Both the position numbers and the translations under genes were made by a program. A stretch of DNA of 64,000 bases from Helianthus annuus (lineage: Eukaryota > Streptophyta > Magnoliopsida > Asterales > Asteraceae). This document shows positions 11,164-23,261 of this stretch, one piece after another (the first letter of the stretch is position 1; every line of letters starts with the position of its first letter). Where the stretch lies: positions 15,411,194-15,475,193 of the forward strand of contig NC_035436.2 of the NCBI RefSeq assembly GCF_002127325.2, in the 5' to 3' direction. The notes under the pieces were generated by a model. It was given only the letters and a program-made list of their open reading frames with translations. It had not been told where the DNA came from and searched no databases.

Positions 11164-14100
11164 TGTCACACCCCCAATTTCCACGTGTCACCGGTGGGCC
11201 CGGTGGAGGGTATGGTGACGTAGTTGGCATCATCATAGACAAACAACACAATATAATAATGCACAGCGGAAGCAGAAATAGTTTCATTTCAACTTTAAAT
11301 AAAATGTAATATTAAATATCACGAGTAGTTGAAACGGATCCACAGGCGGATCAAATAAAATAAGATAATTGTTCAACAGTTTTATTGTCGTCCGAGCTTG
11401 CGAGACTATTGTGGACGCTCTAGGAAACAGCCAGCCTAGTACGTGTAGTACCTGCACTTAACCTTTTGGGAAAATACGTCAGTTTACACTGGTAAATACA
11501 AATTAACTGACTCGTTTTGAAAATGATTGAAAATTGATTTAAATGCACATGGCATAAAAATATTTTTATAACTTGGGATAATTATGCAATATAATCTTGT
11601 GAACGAATTACATGTTACTCGTGCGTTCAGTAGCCCGGGATCTTGTCCGGGTTAAAGATTAATAGACACACCACAATATAGAGTTATACACTGACAGGTG
11701 TACGCCTACACCCCGTGCTCTGGTCGTGGCCATCTCGTAAGATAATGCCAAGGATATCCGGGACATGGTCATTAACCCCCCAAAGGCTTTAAGTAAAACA
11801 AGACTGTTTAAACGAGCCGATCAAATTTATTCAATTGAACACCCAAGGGTGCAAGATTTTGTACGCTCGATCAAGCGGTATTCTATATACCGTACCCCAA
11901 GCCCGTATAGGGAAAATAAGTTAAAAGTATTTACCTGAGTAAGTATGAATCACAATTGGCAAGTGAGGGTAGCTTTTACTGGGCCTCCTATTCTGGAACA
12001 AAGGTTTATAATAACCTATTAGATTCCTAACGGGTCTTTTATTTAAGCCTAAGCTTGACCGGTTAGTTTTAAGGACGATACGGTTCAAGCGCACGATTAA
12101 GCGAAGACCGGATAGAATGTGTTTTAGACCCGACAAGTTTGAATACTTGTATAATATGGGTATGCTAAATACATTCTGGATTTTGAGACAAAAATGATAA
12201 CGTTTGACCCGTTTCGGTCAATTTATGCAAACTAGTTACATAAACCGAACCGAGCGCTAAAAGAGCGTTTCGGGTAGCCAAAAGAGTCATATGCAAGTTC
12301 CCTGAGATAATATACTTTAAATATGATATAACATCAGTAAGTTATGTTCCATTATGCCCCGAATGAATTTAAACTCAATTTATGCCTTATAAGGGCATTT
12401 TGGTCATTTAAAAGATTATAAAAGGGTTAAATTGGAAATCTGAGTTACGGGTCTGATTTATACAGTAAATATACTTAATTTGACATATTATAACAGTAGG
12501 ATATGACCCATATACAAAACTTATCATTTAAAATCAAACTATGCACCTTAGGTGTATTTTGGTAATTTCACAAGGGCTAAAAATGTCAAAACTGGAAATC
12601 TGAGTTCAAAAACTTATACTTACTGTTATTTTTTTAAAAATATGCTAAATACATCAGTAGGTATAATCCTTATATGTTTAATATGGGTATAACGCATACT
12701 ATGCGTTAAGAACGCTTAGAAAGGCGATTTAGAGCCGTTTCCGGGTTTTCAAAAGAAAGCTGAGATTTTTATATTTCCAGAATGCTCAAAATAATTTATT
12801 TAACAAATAAAATCAGTAGAAAAAGGTTTGGGGTCAAAAGGATGCATAAAACTCATTTTATGGCTTAAAAGGTCAAAACCGGTATTAACCGAATCAAACC
12901 TAGGGACCTATGATACGATCAGGCAAAAATTAAATAAAAATCTTCAAAAATCCCAAAATATTATATATCATCAGTGGGCAAAAAGTTTTATATCAAAAAG
13001 TGGCCTTAAATAGGTTATACGCTAAATGCGCCGTTTATTTAACATAAAGCTATAGTTTTACGATATCGGCCATAACTCAAAATCTGGACCTCCAACTGAT
13101 CTCAAATTTTCGGTGCAAGTTTATAAATCAGTAATAAAGATTTCTACTCTTTCACTTTTCCAAAAATCATGTTTTATAACAAAAAGGGCAAAATAGTCAA
13201 CTTTAAGCATAAATCGGAAACATGCATATGAATCGGTTAAGCATAGACTCTAGTTGTAAAAATTCCAGAGAGTTAAACTTAAATAAAAATGGTCAAAAAT
13301 AAACTCCAATACAGATCTCAAACATGCATGCATGGATCCGAATCGAGAGTCAACGAAAAAGTCATTTTATAAGACTTTCGGTTCCGATCCGAGTTTATAC
13401 TAAAGATTGTCGAGCTAATCATGATAAAACATATTCTTACATTTATTATAAAGTCATTTTGATGATCAAACTGATTGCATGCACCTACATTACCATTTAT
13501 GCTATATTTTGCAAAAACACTTCCTGTTGACTTTTTAAGAACAACTTTGACTCGACAAATAGCATGCTTAGAGTGGGAATCGGAGAATACCCTTTTGAGG
13601 GTTTGTTTCCCACATAAATACCAACATTTAGGTACTTTCAATTTGAGAAATGACTGAGCCATTTTCGTTTAATCGAAAAGTCAAACTATAACTATGACGG
13701 ATTGACTTTTGGCTAATAATCAAAGCTAGAACGAATTAGAGGAAGTTATGGATGCTTACAAGAGTCCTAATGAAGCCTAGATAGCACTTTGTAGTAGCCT
13801 TGTCGATCAGAAAGTCCCTGGAGATGCCTTGTGAATTCTTGCAAGTTGTGGAGTTCTTGGTTACTACACAAGTGCCTCAAAAATGAAGCTTTGATCAGAT
13901 TAAATGGTGTTTTCAGGTGTTATGAGAGGCTCACAGGTGTCCCAACATGCATGCCCATCTATTGGTGAGTTTTGGAGGTGCTGAAAGCTGTCAAGCACTC
14001 AAAAATCGGACCCAAATCAGGCTGTTCGCGAGTTCTGCATCTGGGCGCTGGGTCGCGGCCTGCGTAAGGCCTCAGGCGGGCGCCTGGGGTCTGCAGCTTC

Positions 14101-14698
14101 CAAACTTTTGTTAAATGTTGCAGTTTTGGTCCCTGCACTTTGGTTACGAGGTTTTGGCCATTTATTTCGACCCTTAGACCCTCAAATCTGATTTTTAAGA
14201 ACCTTGGGACATTTACCAACATGGTAATGTCCTCGGTTAACTTTGCGCTCACCCGAAAAGTCATGAAATTCGACGTTGACGCTTTTAACCCCTCAAGTAC
14301 GGTTTTGGCCATAACTTTCTCATACGATAACGAAACTTCATGAATTTTTTACCACATATTCTAGTGAGTATATTTTATCATTACAAAGCTTCGGGGCTGC
14401 CAAAAGATCACTCAGAGGTATAAATTCAAAATGTTGACACTTTTAGTCCCTATAGTTTGTAATTCCTCACTTTCGTGCATTTTCCGCTTCGTATGATCCA
14501 TGATCTATCCGTTTAGGGTTATTAACACCATGTAGGGTTATTATAGAGTCTATTTATCCATTGTTGACACTTTGGACTCTTACGTTCCATAGTTTTCACT
14601 GTTTGTCAACTTTAGTCCCTCTAAAGTATGTTTTCGCATATGCAAAGTCTATGACACGTGTCAATGCATTATTGGACGAAATTTTTCGAGGTGTTACA
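11164..14698 (-). repeat. B left (3') LTR, 3535 bp
   Basis: Begins TGTCACACCCCC and ends GTGTTACA on the plus strand. It carries a GC-rich patch at about 14045-14092. It has about 138 bp (13191-13328) that are missing from the other B LTR. Minus-strand open stretches at 13318-13662 and 13959-14312 recur in the other LTR and show no domain, so I treat them as chance. Confidence 0.94.
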
Positions 14699-14716
14699 TC
14701 CTCACCCCCTTAAAAG
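14699..14716 (-). promoter_or_regulatory. Polypurine tract region of B
   Basis: The minus strand reads CTTTTAAGGGGGTGAGGA directly before the 3' LTR, a clear PPT. It is identical at the equivalent place in D. Confidence 0.85.
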
Positions 14717-14736
14717 AAATCTCGACCTCGAGATTT
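14717..14736 (-). other. Pre-PPT hairpin of B overlapping the pol stop codon
   Basis: Arms AAATCTCGA and TCGAGATTT with two central bases, 18 nt from the LTR. The pol TAA (14735-14737) falls in one arm, so the end of coding and the structure coincide. Confidence 0.8.
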
Positions 14737-17276
14737 ACTGGAACAAATGAGGATATTTTTCCTTCATCGTGGATTCCACTTCCCACGTATATTCGGGACC
14801 TCTACGGGCATCCCATTTGACCTTGACAATAGGTATATACTTCCTTCGAAGCTTCTTCACCTGTCGATCCTCGATCGACAATGGTTTTTCCACGAACTTC
14901 AAACTATCATCTATGTGTATATCTGTATGCGGTATAACCAGTGATTCATCAGCGAAACACTTCTTCAAATTACAGATGTGGAACACATTATGAATAGCGC
15001 TAAGTTCTTCAGGCAAGTTTAACTTATAAGCCACTGACCCGACACGTTCAACAATCTCGAAAGGTCCTATGTATCTCGGGCTTAGCTTGCCTTTCTTACC
15101 AAATCGCATCACCCCCTTCCAGGGCGATACTTTAAGCAACACCTTATCACCTACATCGAAGTGAAAATCTTTGCGCTTAGGATCCGCATAACTCTTCTGC
15201 CTATCCCTGGCAGCTCTCAAACGATCGTGAATCTGAACGATCTTGTCCGTCGTCTCAAAAACAATTTCTGGTCCTGATAGTTGGACATCTCCAACTTCTG
15301 CCCAACAAATGGGCGATCTACACTTTCTACCGTATAAGGCCTCGAAAGGCGCAACTTTTATGCTGGAATGGTAGCTATTGTTGTAGGAGAATTCAATTAG
15401 TGGTAGGTTCTTATCCCAACTACCACCCAAGTCGATCGCACATGCACGCAGCATGTCTTCCAAAGTTTGAATAGTACGCTCACTCTGACCATCGGTCTGA
15501 GGATGATAGGCCGTACTAAAATTCAAACGAGTGCCCAACGATTGTTGGAAACTCTTCCAAAAATGTGACGTATACCTAGTATCTCTATCGGAGATAATAG
15601 ATACAGGTATACCATGTAGCGCTACAATCTTATCAACGTATAACTGAGCTAACATATCGGAGCTATACGTCTCCTTGATGGGTAGAAAATGAGCTGACTT
15701 CGTCAGTCTATCTACTATGACCCATATGGTATCATTTCCCTTTCTCGTCTTTGGCAACTTGGTGATGAAATCCATTGTCACCATTTCCCTTTTCCATGTG
15801 GGAATTTCAGGTTGTTGAAGCAAACCTGACGGCTTCTGGTGCTCAGCTTTGACTTGCGCACAAGTCAGACATTTAGCTACATGCTCAGCTACAGACTTCT
15901 TCAAACCAATCCACCAGTAGTTTGCCTTTAGATCCTGGTACATCTTATCAGCTCCAGGATGAACGGAATATTTAGAGCTGTGGGCTTCCTGGAGGATAAC
16001 ATCCCGAAGTCCTCCATAAACTGGAACCCATATTCGTCCGTTTAGTCTTAGCATTCCATCTTTGTCGTAGGATAACTGCTCCTCAGTTACTCCTAATTTC
16101 TCTTCAGGATAGTTAGCTTCCAACACAGCTTCCTTCTGTGCAGCTAACACCCTTTCGTTCAAATTATTCCTTATTTCAATGCGCTTGGCATTGATTCTGA
16201 TCGGTTTCACTCTTTCTTTTCTGCTTAAGGCGTCGGCAACTACATTTGCCTTGCCTGGATGGTATCTTATCTCACAGTCGTAATCATTTAAGGTTTCCAT
16301 CCATCGCCTTTGTCGCATGTTCAATTCCTTCTGATTGAACAAATGCTGAAGGCTCTTGTGGTCCGAATAAATCACGCACTTGGTTCCGTACAAGTAGTGT
16401 CTCCACAGTTTCAATGCAAATACAACGGCACCCAGTTCCAAGTCGTGGGTGGTGTAGTTCTTCTCGTGCACCTTTAGCTGTCGTGAAGCGTAGGCAATGA
16501 CCTTGCCTCTCTGCATGAGTACACAACCCATACCAGTGTGTGACGCATCGCAGTATACCACGAATTCTTCTATACCATCAGGCAATGTTAACACTGGCGC
16601 ATTGCTCAACTTCTTCTTCAGAATGTCAAAGGATTCCTGCTGCTTAGGGCCCCAATCAAACTTAATCTTCTTACGAGTCAACGAAGTTAGAGGCGCAGCA
16701 ATCCTTGAGAAATTTTCGATGAATCGCCTATAGTATCCTGCTAATCCTAGGAAACTGCGAATCTCGGTAGGAGTCTTTGGCTCCTGCCAATTCATAACTG
16801 CTTCTACCTTAGCGGGATCCACTTGGATACCACGCTCACTTACTACATGTCCAAGGAATTGGACTTCTCAGAGCCAAAATTCACACTTCGAAAATTTGGC
16901 ATAAAGTTTCTCATGATGTAGAAGTTTGAGAATACAACGAAGGTGTTTCTCGTGGTCAGCTTGGTTCTTTGAATAGATAAGGATGTCGTCAATAAAGACG
17001 ATGACGAATTTATCTAGATAAGGCTTGCAGACGCGATTCATGAGATCCATGAATGCGGCTGGTGCGTTAGTGAGCCCAAAAGGCATCACTAGGAACTCGT
17101 AATGTCCATAACGAGTCCTAAACGCTGTCTTGTGCACATCTTCATCCTTGACCTTCAACTGATGATAGCCTGATCTCAAATCGATCTTTGAGAAATAGCT
17201 TGCTCCTTGCAACTGATCGAACAGATCGTCGATCCTGGGTAAAGGATACCTATTCTTGATAGTGACTTTATTAAGC
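14735..17276 (-). pseudogene. Pol of B: RT, RNase H, integrase and chromodomain-like tail, broken
   Basis: The long frame 14735-16822 encodes RNase H, integrase (HPGAD zinc region, MDF, SDRD and QSERT catalytic blocks) and a chromodomain-like C-terminus. The frame continues upstream past a TGA at 16868-16870 into RT, with catalytic FIDD at 16985-16996 and the conserved DLRSGYHQ block. Upstream, a deletion after the SPWGAP motif (about 17310) removes the next RT motif block and shifts the frame. A related complete segment in D shows what is missing. It is therefore a recent pseudogene: few lesions, otherwise well preserved. Confidence 0.88.
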
Positions 17277-19289
17277 TCACGGTAATCGATGCACAGGCGC
17301 TCCCCAAGGAGACGAGCTAGGTCTAATAAAACCCTTAGCTAACAGATCATCCAATTGCGTCCTCAACTCCTTCATCTCCGTTGGTGCCAACCTATATGGT
17401 GCTCTCGCTACTGGCGCTGCACCCGGAATGATGTCTATTCGAAACTCCACTTGCCTATCCGGCGGTAAGCCAGGTAGTTCTTCCGGAAACACCTCAGGGT
17501 ATTCCGAAATGACAGGGATATCTTCGATCTTCGGCTTTGGCTCATCAATAGTGACTTGTGCCATATAAATGACACATCCCTTCTGCAGACATCTGGATGC
17601 CTTGAGCATGGACACTTGCTCAGGCAATCCATGCTGGGTATCTCCTTGGATAGTGAGTGACTCACCAGACGGAGTTTTAACTACTACCTGCTTTCTGTTG
17701 CACACAATCTGGGCTTGGTTACGCGATAACCAATCCATGCCTATCACTACATCGAATCCGGCTAGCTTAAAGGGAAGCAAGGATAACGGGAAAGAATGAT
17801 TCCTAATGGATATAACACACCCATCTTGGACAGTCGAGGCGGTTTCTATGGTTCCATCGGCTAATTCCACCTCATACTTCACACTTAAGGTTTTAACAGG
17901 TAGGTTTAATAACTTACAGAACTTATCATCTACAAATGACTTATCTGCTCCTGAATCAAATAGAACTCTAGCAAAAACATCATTTACAAGAAAAGTACCT
18001 GTAATGACGTTGTCATCCTGAACTGCTTCCTTAGCGTCCATTTTGAAGACTCTTGCATTGGTCTTCTTTCCCTCATCGACTTTCTTAGCATTCTTTGGGC
18101 AATTAGGTCGGATGTGCCCTTTCTCATTGCAACCATAACAAGTTGCATCCTTTAGCTTCTTGCATTCCAAGGTTTTATGGTCCGTGGATTTGCAGATTCC
18201 ACATTGTTTTGCGTGAGACTGGGATTTTGATTCTAAACGACACTTCCCAAAATGGTGTTTCTTGTAGGTCTTGCATCAGGGCTTATCCCCTGATGGTTGC
18301 CAATCTCTCTTAGATCCTGACCCTTTCCTGTGGTCGTTGTTCCCTCGGTGTCTTTTCTCCGATCTTCGTGAGGTGTCATCCTCACGTTTCCTCTTATTCT
18401 CCTCCGAGCTCTTAAGAGCTCTCAACCTGACTACATCTTGGGTGAGAGAGAGAGATAGATCAGCTACTGATCTGAACGTTGTAGGCCTCGATGCCTTAAC
18501 GCTCGCCTTGATCTCTGGTGCCAAACCCCCAATAAAACGGGCGATCCTTCTCGGCTCTGGGGTTACCAGGTATGGCACTAGTCGAGATAGAGTATTGAAG
18601 GTGGTGAGATATGCCTGGCAGTCGAGATTCTTCATCACCAGGGATACGAAGTCTGACTCAATCCTTTCAACTTCGTGTTGTGGGCAGAAATTTTCTTTGA
18701 TCAGGGCCACAAACTGATCCCATGACATACTGTAAAGGGTGGCCTTACCGGCAGCTTGCAAAAGAGATTTCCACCACGCTAGAGCGTCCCCTTTGAATGA
18801 TTGGGACACGTACTTCACTACGTCCCGATCAGCACACCCGCTGATATCTACAACCGTATCCATCTCATCTAACCAGGTCATACAGTCGACCGCTCCTTTC
18901 TCCCCAGTAAAATCTCTGGGTTTGCATGAAACGAAATATTTATACGTACAGGACTTGCTGTGCGTTTCATGTTTCTGCTTGATCTCCTGTTTCGGGATAC
19001 TGCTGTGGTTGGAGGAGTGATTATCCTCATCATCCTTCTTTAGCTCCTCTTTCTTAGACACGTCATTCTTAGAAGGCGGCTTGCTATGAGCCTCTGAATG
19101 ATTCTTGGATTTGGAACGTGGTACGGTTCGGGTCCTACTTCGAGTCCCGCTTGATTCCCTGAATTGCCTATCAATGGCCCTGGCAACAGCATTTTCTACC
19201 AGTGCTTGTAGCTCCGCACCAGTTACATGAATCTAAGTATTATGCGGGTTTTCCTCAGAATGACTGTTTGTTTCTTCCGACTTGGCCAT
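17277..19289 (-). pseudogene. Gag and protease of B, broken by in-frame stops
   Basis: The start ATG is at 19287-19289 (protein begins MAKSEE), chosen by match to the D gag start and the hairpin that overlaps it. In-frame stops lie at 19233-19235 and 18276-18278; all segments are otherwise in one frame down to 17277. It has a Gag region with the aromatic motif ALAWW, a basic linker, zinc-knuckle cysteines at about 18110-18240 and the protease motif LFDSGADKSF near 17960. The frame runs into the RT N-terminus, where a deletion ends it. Confidence 0.87.
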
Positions 19290-19308
19290 GTAGCTTTAGG
19301 AGCTACAT
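19288..19308 (-). promoter_or_regulatory. Hairpin overlapping the gag start codon of B
   Basis: Minus strand ATGTAGCT-CCTAA-AGCTACAT: an 8-bp perfect stem whose 3' arm contains the first two bases of the gag ATG. D has a matching hairpin with a different loop. Confidence 0.7.
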
Positions 19309-19309
19309 A

Positions 19310-19990
19310 AAAGTAAGGACAAGGTTTATTTAGAAACCTAACAGTATTATCGTTCTTGACGATTTATTAACCATGGTAATAAAAGCCATATTAGTTAATT
19401 TATTTAATTTCATTCAGCACTTTTATTAGCAACTTTATCGTAGAACGAAATATATATATTGGCACCATAGGCCTAGTTACTTGGACAAACTTCTAAATTT
19501 TAAATTTAGAATTTTTTTATAGGATTAGAATTGTATAATGAAAACAAATAATCCTTTGTTTGGCAGGGAGTTTATAAACCACGGCTGCCTTTTTGTTTTA
19601 TATGACATTAGTCATAACCCGTAGGCATCAAGTCATAATCAGACATGTATACCATATAATTTTGGACAATTTATTAAAAGCGTGACATGTGTGATTTTTC
19701 GAATCACGCTAGTCAAGAATGTTAACATGTTTACAGATGTTAACAGAGATTTGAATCTTTTTAACCAGGTTTTACCATATTGGCCAGGCCTTTTAATAAG
19801 ACATTCAAGCTAGGTTTTACCTTTTTAAGATTCTTATTAAAATGGTAAATTAAAATAATAATTGATATTTTTCATTTATTTGTATATTATGTTCACGCAT
19901 ATAGATAAACTGAAAAACTTAAATTAACCATTTTTAAATAAAAGTAGACTAGTACAACTTTGCCCTAAACGGGACTTTTACTCAAATAAC
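19310..19990 (-). other. Non-coding spacer of B between gag and the hairpin array
   Basis: No ORF of note. AT-rich, with short segments resembling the equivalent D spacer, including TTGGCCAGG...GCTAGGTTTTACC motifs (about 19775-19820). It may be an untranslated or spliced region between ORF0 and gag. Confidence 0.5.
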
Positions 19991-19992
19991 AT

Positions 19993-20139
19993 GCCCACGC
20001 AGGGGCTAAACCAAATAACAAACAGACAAACCCACGCAGGGGTTAAACAGAAATAAACATACCCACGCAGGGGTAGAACAGGAAAGAGATATACCCACGC
20101 AGGGGTAGAATACAGGAATAAATGTCCTCACAGGGACAT
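19993..20139 (-). repeat. ACGCAG-loop hairpin array of B, between ORF0 and gag
   Basis: Plus-strand hairpins: GCCC/GGGC at 19993-20006, AACCC/GGGTT at 20029-20044, TACCC/GGGTA at 20060-20075 and 20092-20107, and ATGTCC/GGACAT at 20122-20139. The loop is ACGCAG in the first four and TCACAG in the last. Stems change in both arms together. The array starts 28 nt after the ORF0 stop in transcription order. Confidence 0.82.
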
Positions 20140-20166
20140 GAGTAAATAAGCTGACAAACAAAGGAT

Positions 20167-21456
20167 TTAATAATCCTTCTTGCCTTTCCCCTTGATCAAA
20201 TCAACCATCTTCTTAAACATTCCGTGGTTATGTCGGCAATCTTCCCGCATTTCATGTCGCAATTCACGTCGCACGTCGTTTATCCCCTGAAGGATTTCTT
20301 GAACTTGCGGTGGCGACATCATCGGCGCCGGCGGCGGTGGCTGATACTGCGGTGGTTGAGGAGGCTGCGGCTGCTGGTATCCATGCGATAAGTATCCAAA
20401 AGTCGATTGTCCCGTAGCCCAGGGACCTCCAAAAGCACTCTCCTGATTGAGAGGGTTGTAGCCCGAAGCTATCCAGTGGGGATCCCCTGTATAGTCATAA
20501 CCTGGGGGAAAAGTCGGCTCAAAGGGATTAAACGGTGCTGCGCTAGCATAAGCCGGGATTGGCTCTCCAAAGTTCTACGGTGGTCGCGGCGCAATAGGCG
20601 CAGAAGTAACTTCTGAGACGGGATGCGAAGATTCTCCCATCTCTGGCTCCTCGTGAAGAGGCGAGTATCGGCTGCTACCAGAATGCGGAGGGGTGCCGAT
20701 GCGTATCCCTCCTCGTGTGGACATCCGGGCGTTCCTTCCCCTTCGCCTCTGAGGCGGAGGAGGCAAAACCGGAGGTGGTGGCGGCGGCGGAGTGACCACG
20801 TCGCGCCAGAATCCCTCAGAAGGATCCTGCTGCTGAGGCTGCTGCTGAAGCTGCTGCTGGGAGTGATGCTGTGAGTGCACAGGAGAGCTGTGGTAGGACT
20901 GGTGCATGGGAGAGTTATGGTAACTAGGGGTATAAACCCAGTCGTGCTGCTTGAATCTCTCCTCGAAACTGTCGGGACCATTGTAAGGTGATACCAAAAA
21001 CGGTGACCCATCAGAGATCTCGATGGGGTGGTTCGGTGTACCGGACGGTGGCATGGAAGGATCGGTATCCTCATCGACCTCCATCTCGTTGCCACCCGGG
21101 AAGTGGTCTTCAGGTCCAAGTGGGTTATGACCCACTGGTTCTTCCAAATAGGCATCAGGGTTGTACAGGCCCTGATAGACGGGTGCTGGGTAATCGTAAG
21201 GTGACTGGTGAAGAGGAATGTAGGATTGGTGGGAGTTGTGGGGCTCATTTTCAGAATGAGGCCCAAAAGAGTGTGGTAGGGAAGGTGTGGTACTCAGTGA
21301 TGCTGAGTGTCTGGCGGGTTCAGCGAACGATCTCCAAAGATCTCGGGCATCAGTGTTTTGGGATGCTGATGGGGTTCGCCTATGCGAAGGCCCTGCTTCA
21401 TGGTCATGTGAGGTTGCGAATGCTCCTCGTCCCCTTCCTCTTACACGTGGCGGCAT
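20167..21456 (-). pseudogene. ORF0 of B: proline/glutamine-rich protein upstream of gag, one internal stop
   Basis: A frame of 429 codons plus stop, starting ATG 21454-21456 (MPPRVRGRG), 194 nt inside the 5' LTR boundary. One TAG at 20575-20577 interrupts it. The N-terminus is basic and RG-rich. The middle has conserved HNPLGPEDHF and NHPIEISDGSP blocks, glutamine and proline runs and an arginine cluster. The C-terminus is a charged probable helix ending in a lysine-rich DLIKGKGKKDY. The first half and last 50 residues match ORF0 of D. I recognise no known domain, membrane segment or protease. Function unknown; chromovirus-type elements normally have gag as the first ORF. Confidence 0.75.
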
Positions 21457-21633
21457 CTTGAACCTGTCAAAAATCAAACAAGTGGCACAACAAAATATAT
21501 ATAAGACAAAGTTAGAAAATAAAATAAATTTTGAATATTTCCTAAGTTCTTTGTCTAGACTTGAGAATCGAGGAATGTGCAATTGTGTAACTGAGATTAA
21601 ACACAAAGGCTAGTGTTTAATTCACTCAGAGTT

Positions 21634-21646
21634 GGCTCTGATACCA
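21634..21646 (-). promoter_or_regulatory. Primer-binding site of B
   Basis: Minus strand TGGTATCAGAGCC, matching initiator tRNA-Met, next to the 5' LTR start at 21650. Confidence 0.92.
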
Positions 21647-21649
21647 ACC

Positions 21650-23261
21650 TGTCACACCCCCAATTTCCACGTGTCACCGGTGGGCCCGGTGGAGGGTATG
21701 GTGACGTAGTTGGCATCATCATAGACAAACAACACAATATAATAATGCACAGCGGAAGCAGAAATAGTTTCATTTCAACTTTAAATAAAATGTAATATTA
21801 AATATCACGAGTAGTTGAAACGGATCCACAGGCGGATCAAATAAAATAAGATAATTGTTCAACAGTTTTATTGTCGTCCGAGCTTGCGAGACTATTGTGG
21901 ACGCTCTAGGAAACAGCCAGCCTAGTACGTGTAGTACCTGCACTTAACCTTTTGGGAAAATACGTCAGTTTACACTGGTAAATACAAATTAACTGACTCG
22001 TTTTGAAAATGATTGAAAATTGATTTAAATGCACATGGCATAAAAATATTTTTATAACTTGGGATAATTATGCAATATAATCTTGTGAACGAATTACATG
22101 TTACTCGTGCGTTCAGTAGCCCGGGATCTTGTCCGGGTTAACGATTAATAGACACACCACAATATAGAGTTATACACTGACGGGTGTACGCCTACACCCC
22201 GTGCTCTGGTCGTGGCCATCTCGTAAGATAATGCCAAGGATATCCAGGACATGGTCATTAACCCCCCAAAGGCTTTAAGTAAAACAAGACTGTTTAAACG
22301 AGCCGATCAAATTTATTCAATTGAACACCCAAGGGTGCAAGATTTTGTACGCTCGATCAAGCGGTATTCTATATACCGTACCCCAAGCCCGTATAGGGAA
22401 AATAAGTTAAAAGTATTTACCTGAGTAAGTATGAATCACAATTGGCAAGTGAGGGTAGCTTTTACTGGGCCTCCTATTCTGGAACAAAGGTTTATAATAA
22501 CCTATTAGATTCCTAACGGGTCTTTTATTTAAGCCTAAGCTTGACCGGTTAGTTTTAAGGACGATACGGTTCAAGCGCACGATTAAGCGAAGACCGGATA
22601 GAATGTGTTTTAGACCCGACAAGTTTGAATACTTGTATAATATGGGTATGCTAAATACATTCTGGATTTTGAGACAAAAATGATAACGTTTGACCCGTTT
22701 CGGTCAATTTATGCAAACTAGTTACATAAACCGAACCAAGCGCTAAAAGAGCGTTTCGGGTAGCCAAAAGAGTCATATGCAAGTTCCCTGAGATAATATA
22801 CTTTAAATATGATATAACATCAGTAAGTTATGTTCCATTATGCCCCGAATGAATTTAAACTCAATTTATGCCTTATAAGGGCATTTTGGTCATTTAAAAG
22901 ATTATAAAAGGGTTAAATTGGAAATATGAGTTACGGGTCTGATTTATACAGTAAATATACTTAATTTGACATATTATAACAGTAGGATATGACCCATATA
23001 CAAAACTTATCATTTAAAATCAAACTATGCACCTTAGGGGTATTTTGGTAATTTCACAAGGGCTAAAAATGTCAAAACTGGAAATCTGAGTTCAAAAACT
23101 TATACTTACTGTTATTTTTTTAAAAATATGCTAAATACATCAATAGGTATAATCCTTATATGTTTTTTAAAAATATGCGTTATATGGGTATAACGCATAC
23201 TATGCGTTAAGAACGCTTAGAAAGGCGATTTAGAGCCGTTTCCGGGTTTTCAAAAGAAAGC
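21650..23261 (-). repeat. B right (5') LTR, segment 1 of 2
   Basis: Aligns with 11164-12768 of the left LTR. Interrupted at 23262 by element C after AAAGC. Confidence 0.94.
23257..23261. repeat. Target-site duplication of C, left copy
   Basis: AAAGC, repeated at 31718-31722; the left B LTR shows the unfilled site near 12764. Confidence 0.92.

Noticed and set aside
13318..13662. 114-116-aa ORF in both LTRs of B (also 32136-32486)
   Set aside because: It occurs twice only because LTRs are copies; no domain, and the matching part of the D LTR is not open.
20167..21456. ORF0 as an env-like protein
   Set aside because: It lies before gag instead of after pol and shows no signal peptide or membrane segment.
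21634..21646. Host tRNA gene suggested by GGCTCTGATACCA
   Set aside because: Only the 13-nt primer-binding site is present, next to an LTR; no cloverleaf.
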